Below, one piece after another: positions 1 to 7,418 of a stretch of DNA of 42,778 bases; the stretch's first letter is position 1, and each line of letters begins with the position of its first letter. Made by a program: the position numbers and the translations under genes. Source of the DNA: a virus. Where the stretch lies: positions 1-42,778 of IMG/VR virus record IMGVR_UViG_3300037557_000148, one strand, 5' to 3'. The notes under the pieces are model-generated. The model was not told where the DNA came from and did no database searches. It saw only the letters and a list, made by a program, of their open reading frames with translations.

Positions 1-1
1 T

Positions 2-790
2 GTGCGATGCTTCGCCATGCGAGATGGTAGACTGCTCTCTCGTAAGGGTAAGGAGTTTCCTCATCTTGACCATCTTAGAGCAGACCAAGACGGGATATTC
101 TACAGAAGTGGGTGGATAAGGAAGGTAAAGGGAGCAGCGATATTCGATGGTGAACTATACTCAGATGACCTGACCTTCCAAGAGTTGGTTGGGTTAGTCA
201 AGCGTGTAACCTTGAAGGATGGAGATGATGAGCGAATGAAGTTAATCAAACTACGAGTGTATGACTGCTACTTATCATCAGACCCTAATTTGGATTTCGT
301 TAATCGCACATCCTTTGTGGATGAAGCAATCGCAAAAGACACAGCCATACCTAGTAGTTGGGAGAAGGTGCAGAACTACACTGCTCACAATGAGGATGAC
401 ATATACAGGTTGCAGAAACAGTTCATCGAAGAGGGCTACGAGGGTGCTATGGTTAGGAATTTTCAGGGTGAGTACGCACTAGGCAAGAGGTCAGCCAACC
501 TTCAGAAGGTCAAGACATTCCAAGATGGGGAGTACAAGATAGTGGGCTTTGATGAAGGAGTAGGTAAAGAAGAAGGGTGCGTTATATGGAAGTGCACAAC
601 AGGGGTAATAGGGTCAAATTTTGTTGGCTTCTTCAAGGTCAGACCAAAGGGAACACAGGCACAGAGGCGAGAGTGGTTCAACAATGCCTCGCAGTATGTC
701 GGTAAGATGCTGACTGTAAAGTATCAGGAACTAACAGATGATGGCATACCTAGATTCCCAGTGGGAATATCAGTGAGGGATTACGAATGA
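2..790 (+). CDS. ATP-dependent DNA ligase (5' end cut by window edge)
   Basis: Joins nicks in duplex DNA through a ligase-AMP intermediate. The reading frame is open to the left edge, so the start and the adenylated lysine (motif I, KxDG) lie just outside; the first visible residues, VRCFAMRDG, fit the stretch right after KxDG. Visible nucleotidyltransferase motifs are SRKGKEF (residues ~13-19), DGELY (~49), EGAMVRN (~149, motif IV) and LQKVK (~169, motif V), followed by an OB-fold-like C-terminal part ending FPVGISVRDYE. With motif I at the very edge, any N-terminal DNA-binding domain must lie further left or be absent. The stop overlaps the next start (ATGA). The family is confident; overall length is unknown. 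Confidence 0.88.
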   Translation: MRCFAMRDGRLLSRKGKEFPHLDHLRADQDGIFYRSGWIRKVKGAAIFDGELYSDDLTFQELVGLVKRVTLKDGDDERMKLIKLRVYDCYLSSDPNLDFVNRTSFVDEAIAKDTAIPSSWEKVQNYTAHNEDDIYRLQKQFIEEGYEGAMVRNFQGEYALGKRSANLQKVKTFQDGEYKIVGFDEGVGKEEGCVIWKCTTGVIGSNFVGFFKVRPKGTQAQRREWFNNASQYVGKMLTVKYQELTDDGIPRFPVGISVRDYE

Positions 791-1041
791 AGAAGAAGAT
801 GACAATATGCTACAGATGTGATGGACATGGTGTTCACACTAACCCATCCATCTATCCTGAAGGTGGTGGCTTCACGCAAAGTGAGTGGGATGAGTTAGAT
901 GAGTTCGCACAAAACACCTACATGCGTGGTGGCTATGATGTCACATGCACTAAGTGCAAGGGTATCAGAGTCATTCCAGAAGAGGATGAAGAGGACTACT
1001 CTTGCGGTTGTGGTAGTAGTAGATGTGGATGGTGTGCATGA
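787..1041 (+). CDS. DnaJ-type zinc-finger-like small protein
   Basis: An 84-residue protein starting in an ATGA overlap with the ligase. It has two CxxCxG-type motifs, CYRCDGHG near residue 8 and CTKCKG near 55, spaced like the zinc-binding repeats of DnaJ-type cysteine-rich domains, and a Cys-rich tail CGCGSSRCGWC. There is no J domain, so it is not a DnaJ co-chaperone. It probably binds one or two zinc ions. Function unknown. Confidence 0.7.
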   Translation: MKKKMTICYRCDGHGVHTNPSIYPEGGGFTQSEWDELDEFAQNTYMRGGYDVTCTKCKGIRVIPEEDEEDYSCGCGSSRCGWCA

Positions 1042-1373
1042 TGACACTTTCACCTAAGCCCTTCCCTTCAAAAGACAAGGGTATAATGTTAGACGCAATC
1101 AAGAAGAGAGACATGGGTCTACTAATGTCGTGTTCAAGAAGTAGACTACTCTACTTTGCACACAATAGGCTTCACGTAATGAGACAAGCGGCGGAAATAA
1201 AAGCACCGTTATTACCATTGGATGGTGCAGGTGAAGTGATTGATTATCCGGCAGGTAGAGGTAGAGGTAAGATAGCAATTGTAGAGTGGTTAATCGATTA
1301 CGAACAGAGGTATCAGGAAATGAACAGTAAACTCATACTCGATGAGAGAATTAACCAGTCACTCTTAAATTAG
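1038..1373 (+). CDS. hypothetical protein
   Basis: About 111 residues, basic N-terminal half, not recognised. ATG 1038 overlaps the previous stop as ATGA; an in-frame ATG 15 bases upstream would bury it deeper in the previous gene and is less likely. It contains SRSRLLYFAHNRLH and a Gly/Arg-rich turn PAGRGRGK, which might contact nucleic acid. It is the last gene before the first conserved promoter, so probably the end of the ligase operon. Confidence 0.65.
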   Translation: MMTLSPKPFPSKDKGIMLDAIKKRDMGLLMSCSRSRLLYFAHNRLHVMRQAAEIKAPLLPLDGAGEVIDYPAGRGRGKIAIVEWLIDYEQRYQEMNSKLILDERINQSLLN

Positions 1374-1390
1374 TATACATGAAGTTAATT

Positions 1391-1416
1391 TTGACTATAT
1401 AAACAAGGAATGAATA
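1391..1416 (+). promoter_or_regulatory. conserved early-type promoter, copy 1
   Basis: TTGACTATATAAACAAGG with TATA box TATATAAA at 1396-1403. It is nearly identical to five other copies at operon heads (6780, 11742, 20012, 27964, 32553). The ATG at 1410 lies inside the conserved element, upstream of the expected transcription start (~25 bases after the box), so it is unlikely to be the translation start of the following gene. Confidence 0.85.
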
Positions 1417-1439
1417 AAGGAATAGAAACGGTGAGTAGA

Positions 1440-4025
1440 ATGACAATTATATCAACAGATGCAAAGGACGATGAGGACAAAGACTCAAAATCATACGATG
1501 ACTTAGGGTCACTAACAGGGTCAGACCTGTTTGAGCATTTCTTTGACGAACTAAAAGCGAAGGTAAAGAGTGAGACTAAGACAGGCATAACAAAGGAGAG
1601 AACAGTTACCAAGAGCAGGATAGACCTAGTAGCAGCGCAGAAGGCGAAAGACTTGTTCAAACTAATCGCTGCACGAAATGCAGGTAATGGTGAGTGGGTT
1701 ATACCTGCCACTGAACTAATCAATTTGGATGACGAGTGGGAAGTTGTAAATAACGCATTCAAGAGGGTCATGTCACATGCTGATAAGCGCGTAGCATTCT
1801 TGAGAGCATGCCCAGAGTATGCAAGGCATGGTGTCCTTGAGTCTCTTGAGGTAAACGTTGACGACTTGAAGGAGAAGTGGACGTATCTTCGTGCTACCAT
1901 GCAGACTCATGATGAGAACGGATGTCTCATACTACAACCATTCATCGCCGCTACAAGCAGTGCAGTGATTGCGCCTACACAATTTGCAGCAATAGCAGCA
2001 GGGCATGATGGTATTACAGCAGGTGGCGCAAGGAAATTATACTTCATCCTCAATTCACAAGATGAAGTCCTATCATCGCACATCTATGCGGTCAACAACA
2101 AGAACGTCGTTGGTAAGTATGAGTGTGAGTTTGTTTATGAGAGAGGTGCTAACTATCGTGCGGCGAAGAAAGCAGTTGGAACACCATACTTAACACAGGT
2201 TCGTGCCGCACCACCGCATACCCCACGTGCTCCACCATTTACATACTACGTTGACCCTCAGACTAGAAAGCCAGTAGCAATACAGTACACTGAGGTAATG
2301 GAAGAGGGAGATACAGAGCCAACTAGGATTGTGGACGAAGAGTGGGCTAAGGACTACGTCAAGTCAATAGCAAATGTAGACTGTGCAATACCTGATGGTG
2401 TAGTGGTAGCAAAAGAGGTGTGGGTAGCAACTGGGCTAGAGGAAGTGGCTTGGTTGGAAGAGAACATCACGAAGGACAAGGTTCCAGAGGGTTTCGTGAT
2501 GTCTCACCCAAGTGGTTCACTGATGTCGCATATATGTGCGCACGGTAGGGAGAATGACATTCCATACATAGTTGGTAAGGTAGAGGTTGGAGATAGATGG
2601 GTGGAAGGCAGCCCCACATGGGCAGCCCTAGACCCCGATGGTGTAATTGAGCCACTGCCATACGACCCATGCATCCCTGCTTACATCAAGAAGTTCCAAG
2701 CAGGGCTGAATAACAGCCGCATCCAATGGCAGAGACAGCAAGGATGGCTTGCACACTTCTTCCATCAGTGGGCTGGTATGAATTACAATGGGGCAGATGC
2801 AGCATATTTAGCGGGAGGATTTGTTGGTTGGATGACTAAGGCTTTCCTTGCTACTTGCATTGGAGAGTTGAGGCATGCACCTAATCACAAAAGAGATTGC
2901 TCAGTTGAATTGATGCCTGTTCTTACAGCAATGATGGGTGGAAACAACTGGGAGTTGATTACATCTAGCACAATAACAGAGGGCAGCAAAATCAAAACAG
3001 TGAAGGGTAAGCCAGTTGCTACATACAACTCACAAGCAAGCAGACAACACTACTACGCTCTAATGGAGATGGTGAACGTAGACTTTGATGAGCAGAGGCT
3101 GGCTCTTAAGTGGGCTGCTAAACAATTCAATAATGGATGGCCCACCCAATATGGTGGTAAGAACTGGGGAATATGCGCTAACCTAGGAGTCAGGGTTTGT
3201 GAAGCAGCCATCGCATTCAACAACAATCCTAACAAGGAGACACTTACTGGACTACTGGGAGCAGTTAATTCAGCCAAGAATGCGGAACACAATAACGGCT
3301 TCCTGTTTGGTAAGTTCCTAAGCCAGAAGGCATTTGATTACAGTAGTGCGCACACAGACAGAGAAGGTAACATTCGTGGGTTGTTTGACCACTCTTCATC
3401 ATCTCTTGGATACATGTTCAAGGCTTATGAGATTGCTGCGGACTTCATGGATGGTGAACCTAATCAGAATTGTTTTGTTCCTAAAATGGATTGGCACACA
3501 CTCTTCTCATTCCTAAGGGGTAAAGGCCCATCTTACTGGAGACAGTGCTTCATCGCTCTTGATGATGATGTGCCTGAACCATTGAGGGATGCTGCACTAG
3601 CATGTGGACCGAAGTTGATGCACCATAGCAACAAGTATTCTCACAAGGAGAACTTCATTCCTTGTGGTATAGACACTTGTGAGTTGTGTAAGGAGCATGA
3701 TGTAGTAGTAATGAAACTAAGATTCGGCAATCATGCACCTAGTTTGCTACTTACACCATCGTATCCTGAGGTATACCCCGCTGGTAAGAAATCACAATCA
3801 TCCACTATGGCCTATGCAGTAACACAACTAATCAGAGACAGGAGATATGATGAGGTTACTCCTGAGATGTGGGTGGATGCATGGAATGGATTAAACAACC
3901 AAGACCCCACTTACCCTGTATTAACCAAGTTCCTAACTAAGTTCGCCAACACGCAGTTAGCAGATGACAAGGACTGGACTGACAAGGTGTTGGCGATAAC
4001 AAAGGAGAATGAAAAGAATGAGTAA
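1440..4025 (+). CDS. large protein with phosphohistidine-swivel-like segment
   Basis: About 861 residues and first gene of its operon. ATG 1440 is chosen because GGTGAG (1430-1435) precedes it by four bases and an earlier ATG at 1410 lies within the promoter. The N-terminal ~60 residues are acidic and low-complexity. Around residues 345-395 the sequence GSLMSHICAHGRENDIPYIV followed by VGDRW and later DPDG resembles the mobile domain of PEP-utilising enzymes (consensus TSHxAIxARExGIPxVVG, then DGD), with candidate phosphohistidine H364. No PEP-synthase, PPDK or ATP-grasp domain is recognised in the rest. A Cys cluster, CGIDTCELC, lies near residue 750. Function unknown; the swivel assignment is by eye. 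Confidence 0.75.
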   Translation: MTIISTDAKDDEDKDSKSYDDLGSLTGSDLFEHFFDELKAKVKSETKTGITKERTVTKSRIDLVAAQKAKDLFKLIAARNAGNGEWVIPATELINLDDEWEVVNNAFKRVMSHADKRVAFLRACPEYARHGVLESLEVNVDDLKEKWTYLRATMQTHDENGCLILQPFIAATSSAVIAPTQFAAIAAGHDGITAGGARKLYFILNSQDEVLSSHIYAVNNKNVVGKYECEFVYERGANYRAAKKAVGTPYLTQVRAAPPHTPRAPPFTYYVDPQTRKPVAIQYTEVMEEGDTEPTRIVDEEWAKDYVKSIANVDCAIPDGVVVAKEVWVATGLEEVAWLEENITKDKVPEGFVMSHPSGSLMSHICAHGRENDIPYIVGKVEVGDRWVEGSPTWAALDPDGVIEPLPYDPCIPAYIKKFQAGLNNSRIQWQRQQGWLAHFFHQWAGMNYNGADAAYLAGGFVGWMTKAFLATCIGELRHAPNHKRDCSVELMPVLTAMMGGNNWELITSSTITEGSKIKTVKGKPVATYNSQASRQHYYALMEMVNVDFDEQRLALKWAAKQFNNGWPTQYGGKNWGICANLGVRVCEAAIAFNNNPNKETLTGLLGAVNSAKNAEHNNGFLFGKFLSQKAFDYSSAHTDREGNIRGLFDHSSSSLGYMFKAYEIAADFMDGEPNQNCFVPKMDWHTLFSFLRGKGPSYWRQCFIALDDDVPEPLRDAALACGPKLMHHSNKYSHKENFIPCGIDTCELCKEHDVVVMKLRFGNHAPSLLLTPSYPEVYPAGKKSQSSTMAYAVTQLIRDRRYDEVTPEMWVDAWNGLNNQDPTYPVLTKFLTKFANTQLADDKDWTDKVLAITKENEKNE

Positions 4026-5385
4026 GAAAGATTGTCACAGCGGAAACCCACTCGTCTTCAAGACAGGAGGCACCAGCGTGTATGCTGGTGGGACGAACAG
4101 AGATGGGGGTTGGCACAGGATGAAGCCCATGCCACAATTGGCTATGGGGCCAATAGGCGTTATACGCTCAGCCAAGACTAGGGACATACTACCTGAGGGC
4201 TGGTCATCATCCTCTCTAGCAATAGGCGGTTCTACTCCTATAGTCATAGAGATTGACTGGCCTGACTATGGTATCCCCTCTAACCTACAAGGAAACTGGT
4301 GGAAGGCACTAGTGCAGGACATCAAGAAGAAGAACATTACAAGCATCTCTACTCAATGTATGGGAGGGCATGGTAGGACCGGCGTCCAACTAGCCATACT
4401 AGCACATCTATTGATGCCTAAGGACGAGCATGAATGGAAGGACGTTAATGAGTTGGTCACATGGGTGAGGACTAAATTCTGTTCACATGCTGTTGAGTCC
4501 AAGAGTCAGCAGACATACATCTCAGAGGTATGTGACATACCTGAAGGAGAGTCTGTAATCAGTATCACTGCAAACCCATGGGCTACAACCAACTTCGATG
4601 CTAGTGCTATCTTCACTGAGGATGAGTTGAAGCAAGCAGAAGCAGATAGACAAAGAGCAGAGAGGGAGAGCGCTGCCCAAAAGAACAGGAAATCACATCA
4701 AGGTGTCGAATGGAAGGGGCACTCTGATGAATCGAAAAACCGCCCACCAAAGAAGAAATACAGTTCACCAATCAAGAAAGGATGGTCGCTCACATGGTGT
4801 CCAGATTGTAACAATTACGAGTGGCGTAAGACGAGCGTTGCGGATATGGAGTGGCCATGTAGGTCATGTGGTAACCACAGAATTGAGCAAAGAGATGTTG
4901 AACTAATGAATGGGGAGGGCTTAGTGTTCTGTATTGATACAGATACACACTGGCATCCTATCGAGATGTTTTCACACAATCGTTCCTTCAAGGCAGAAGC
5001 AACAGATAGACGTATGAAGATAAAGGAACACACTGGAGGCTACTTTGAGATACAAGTGGGTAGTTCATACTGGCCAACGTGGTTCTTGGGAGAGGATAGT
5101 GCAAAAGACATAGTGCCTGTTCATCGTATCTACACTAAGATGAGGAAAGTGGAGAAGGAAATGCTACCTAAGCCTAAGCCTAATCAGAGGAAGATTACAG
5201 ATAACTTCAATGATGCGCCACCGCTTGACATTACTCTCGACCCTGATAGCCAATGGAGTCCTATCAGAGACCCACACAAAGACGAACCATTCGTAAATAA
5301 ACACCGAGATGTATTGGACAAATATGCAGACGAATTGGTGAAAAAGCGAAGACAAAGCAATGATGAAATAGAAACAGAGGACTGA
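4018..5385 (+). CDS. protein tyrosine/dual-specificity phosphatase-like protein with zinc ribbon
   Basis: 455 residues. The N-terminal domain carries both hallmarks of Cys-based phosphatases: a WPD loop in EIDWPDYGIPS (general acid D83) and the P-loop CMGGHGRTG, a CX5R-T signature with nucleophile C114 and R120. It would hydrolyse a phosphomonoester through a phosphocysteine. A charged linker (~200-250) leads to a zinc ribbon, CPDC...CRSC (~262-288), then an uncharacterised domain and a Lys/Asp-rich tail. ATG 4018 is preferred to ATG 4009 because the AAAGGAG site ends at 4006, only two bases before 4009 but eleven before 4018. It overlaps the swivel-like gene by eight bases, suggesting co-translation. 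The substrate (protein, RNA 5' end or nucleotide) cannot be told. Confidence 0.78.
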   Translation: MSKKDCHSGNPLVFKTGGTSVYAGGTNRDGGWHRMKPMPQLAMGPIGVIRSAKTRDILPEGWSSSSLAIGGSTPIVIEIDWPDYGIPSNLQGNWWKALVQDIKKKNITSISTQCMGGHGRTGVQLAILAHLLMPKDEHEWKDVNELVTWVRTKFCSHAVESKSQQTYISEVCDIPEGESVISITANPWATTNFDASAIFTEDELKQAEADRQRAERESAAQKNRKSHQGVEWKGHSDESKNRPPKKKYSSPIKKGWSLTWCPDCNNYEWRKTSVADMEWPCRSCGNHRIEQRDVELMNGEGLVFCIDTDTHWHPIEMFSHNRSFKAEATDRRMKIKEHTGGYFEIQVGSSYWPTWFLGEDSAKDIVPVHRIYTKMRKVEKEMLPKPKPNQRKITDNFNDAPPLDITLDPDSQWSPIRDPHKDEPFVNKHRDVLDKYADELVKKRRQSNDEIETED

Positions 5386-5389
5386 TGAA

Positions 5390-5815
5390 ATGGAAGAAAG
5401 AATGCAAGTAAAATGTAGATATGATGACGAGATGATGCACATTCAGTGCGTCAGCGAGAAAGTGAATAAAGGCAGGGAGTATGGAATGGCAGTAAAAATG
5501 CGAACCACCTCTGATGTGAGTATGTGGTTAAGGGAGCAAACCCCAACCCTAAGGTCAGCAGCATCGGGAGGAGAACCCACCTACACCCCTTTCCAGATAT
5601 ACCAATATCCTAACAAGGAGTGTCAGATATTCATACCCGGAACGCCTCACAATCACCCGCAAGGGTTTGTAGGGAACTTACACGTTCTCTCTGAGAAGGT
5701 AAAGGGATTGCTAGGATTTGCTTCCGAAGCAGGATTCTTGGAACAAGCAGAGGGTGCACCCTACGTAACAGCAGAGCAAGAGACACAGGGATTTGACTTG
5801 GGAAGTGTTGAGTGA
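5390..5815 (+). CDS. hypothetical protein
   Basis: 141 residues, not recognised. The middle (PTYTPFQIYQYPNKECQIFI then GTPHNHPQGFVG) looks globular with alternating strands. The C-terminus is acidic. It follows the phosphatase by four bases and overlaps the next gene by four (ATGA... in GTGATG), so it belongs to the same operon. Confidence 0.65.
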   Translation: MEERMQVKCRYDDEMMHIQCVSEKVNKGREYGMAVKMRTTSDVSMWLREQTPTLRSAASGGEPTYTPFQIYQYPNKECQIFIPGTPHNHPQGFVGNLHVLSEKVKGLLGFASEAGFLEQAEGAPYVTAEQETQGFDLGSVE

Positions 5816-6018
5816 TGTTTTACACACCTACAATACCAGAGAAGCCTTACACTATAACACAAGGGATTTGGGAATCCTTCTACAACGCCCAACAGAAGGG
5901 AACGATGAACATGTATGGTCATCATTTAGTGAGATACTTCCTAGATGACAATGCATACGACAAGGCATACCAGCACTTCGTCATAGACGAAAGAACAGAA
6001 GATGTGGTGATAGAATGA
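5812..6018 (+). CDS. hypothetical protein
   Basis: 68 residues with many aromatics (YTPTIPEKPYTITQGIWESFY) and an acidic C-terminus. Not recognised. It starts in a four-base overlap with the preceding stop and ends in a four-base overlap with the next start. Confidence 0.6.
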   Translation: MMFYTPTIPEKPYTITQGIWESFYNAQQKGTMNMYGHHLVRYFLDDNAYDKAYQHFVIDERTEDVVIE

Positions 6019-6221
6019 AGTTAATGACACAAAGTGGAGAAGCCCACGTATTGATGGAAGAGGTAGTGGCGGTCGTAAGACACTTGCCTAATAGAGACAA
6101 CTTCAATGTAGACGTGCATCTACGCAGTGGCACGATTTTCACTGTGGTTGATGTAGATGTGGATAGACTAGAAGAGATACTAACAGCGTGGGAGTGGGCT
6201 ACTGATGATGCCAAGCAATAA
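6015..6221 (+). CDS. hypothetical protein
   Basis: 68 residues with a predicted beta-rich pattern (VDVHLRSGTIFTVVDVDVDRL) and a helical C-terminus. Not recognised. Both ends overlap neighbours, as expected for a translationally coupled operon. Confidence 0.6.
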   Translation: MKLMTQSGEAHVLMEEVVAVVRHLPNRDNFNVDVHLRSGTIFTVVDVDVDRLEEILTAWEWATDDAKQ

Positions 6222-6771
6222 AACAGACAAGGCCATACTAGCAACACTCTCATTGGTGAGTGAAAATCTAGGAGACGAGTTTGATATTCCGCCTAAGACA
6301 GCAGCACTAATCACAAGCCTGCGGCAAGCAAAAGCACGCCTGCGCCTGCGTATAGATGATAGTCTCCATCTGCATCTAGGGTGGCATATACTAGGGAATG
6401 TAAACGTGATAAACAGCAACATATGGTATACGCTCATAGAAGAATTGTCTGAAATATATGACACACCAATAGGGATTTTTTCCGCACTACAACTAAGCAT
6501 TCGCTCAGACCCCTCATTCATGAAAGTAAGAAATGGCGGGCCATCGCCATTCTTTGTTGACAGTAAGGGTAATCCTACATACGATAGAAAAGGAGCAGAT
6601 AGAACAACTCCCGAATATCTACGGTGTGCATGGGACGGTTCACTAGAGAACATGTGGGATGCTGAAGATTTACTCACAGTGCCAAGAATCTACGGATTAA
6701 CAGATGAAGGCGCAGAGTACATGATGCAGAATGCCAAGACACACAGCGGCCCAGACATAACAGTAGCATGA
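6205..6771 (+). CDS. hypothetical protein
   Basis: 188 residues; starts at ATG 6205 or the adjacent ATG 6208, both inside the previous gene. The N-terminal half is helical and basic (LITSLRQAKARLRLRIDDSLHL). The C-terminal half contains PSPFFVDSKGNPTYDRKG and ends with TDEGAEYMMQNA, which looks like the last helix of a winged-helix or tail domain, but I cannot assign a family. Last gene before promoter copy 2. Confidence 0.65.
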   Translation: MMPSNKTDKAILATLSLVSENLGDEFDIPPKTAALITSLRQAKARLRLRIDDSLHLHLGWHILGNVNVINSNIWYTLIEELSEIYDTPIGIFSALQLSIRSDPSFMKVRNGGPSPFFVDSKGNPTYDRKGADRTTPEYLRCAWDGSLENMWDAEDLLTVPRIYGLTDEGAEYMMQNAKTHSGPDITVA

Positions 6772-6779
6772 TAAACATT

Positions 6780-6805
6780 TGACTATATAAACAAGGAATG
6801 AATAA
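6780..6805 (+). promoter_or_regulatory. conserved early-type promoter, copy 2
   Basis: TTGACTATATAAACAAGG with TATATAAA at 6784-6791, 36 bases before ATG 6820. The downstream stretch GAATGAATAAGGAGAT is also shared with copy 3, so conservation extends well past the TATA box. Confidence 0.85.
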
Positions 6806-6819
6806 GGAGATGAGATAAG

Positions 6820-7416
6820 ATGACAAAACAAGAATCAGTAAATGTACAGATAGTGGGTATGGCCAATAAGGTCGCACTGGATAGCCTATCGAATAAAAGT
6901 AGGGGGCAACACCACCAACTTGGGATAAACAAATACAAGGTGCAAGGCATACAGGCTCTAAGACACAAGAAGACAGGCGAAATCGTAATACCGTCCATGT
7001 ATTATGCTTTGGTAAAAGGAACGATACATTGTTATTGGGATAGTGCTGACAACAAAACTTACAATCTAAACACGTATACTAGCGTTGATGATGACATCAT
7101 AGATACTACTGAAGATTGGTTAAAATCAACAAGTAGAGAGGCGTTGGATAATTACGAGTTAATCTTCATTAAGATGAAGGAAGGGTATAGTATGCCATAC
7201 CGTCATGGATACCATTACTTCAACAATAGCAAAGGAGTAAGAGTAAGTATCTACAATGCAGGTATAGCAGGAATACCAAGAAGCGTATACAACACCATCG
7301 AGGAAATCATCGTCTTGCAAGACACTTTCAATTCACCCAATGCAGATTACAAAGAATCCAAAGAAAATCATCCTAGAGCGCCGAACTCAGAAGAATTTGT
7401 AATTATGGAGGTATGA
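6820..7416 (+). CDS. hypothetical protein, first gene of operon
   Basis: 198 residues, not recognised. No cysteine clusters; Tyr/Asn-rich, with strand-forming segments (GYSMPYRHGYHYFNNSKGVRVSIY). The start follows the promoter and a GGAGATGAGATAAG leader. Overlaps the following start region. As first gene of a promoter-proximal operon it is probably well expressed early. Confidence 0.65.
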   Translation: MTKQESVNVQIVGMANKVALDSLSNKSRGQHHQLGINKYKVQGIQALRHKKTGEIVIPSMYYALVKGTIHCYWDSADNKTYNLNTYTSVDDDIIDTTEDWLKSTSREALDNYELIFIKMKEGYSMPYRHGYHYFNNSKGVRVSIYNAGIAGIPRSVYNTIEEIIVLQDTFNSPNADYKESKENHPRAPNSEEFVIMEV

Positions 7417-7418
7417 AT

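Noticed and set aside
1391-1416. TTGAC in the repeated element as a bacterial -35 box with TATAAA as -10
   Set aside because: The two are adjacent rather than ~17 bases apart, and all replication genes are archaeal; TATATAAA fits an archaeal TATA box at the right distance from starts.
1410-1440. ATG 1410 as start of the 861-aa protein
   Set aside because: It lies within the conserved promoter, only 14 bases from the first base of the TATA box, so it should not be in the transcript; GGTGAG before ATG 1440 fits better.
1385-1900. Long antisense frame opposite the swivel-like gene
   Set aside because: Antisense Ser/Leu-rich shadow of a real gene, with no ribosome site; many similar ones occur opposite other genes.
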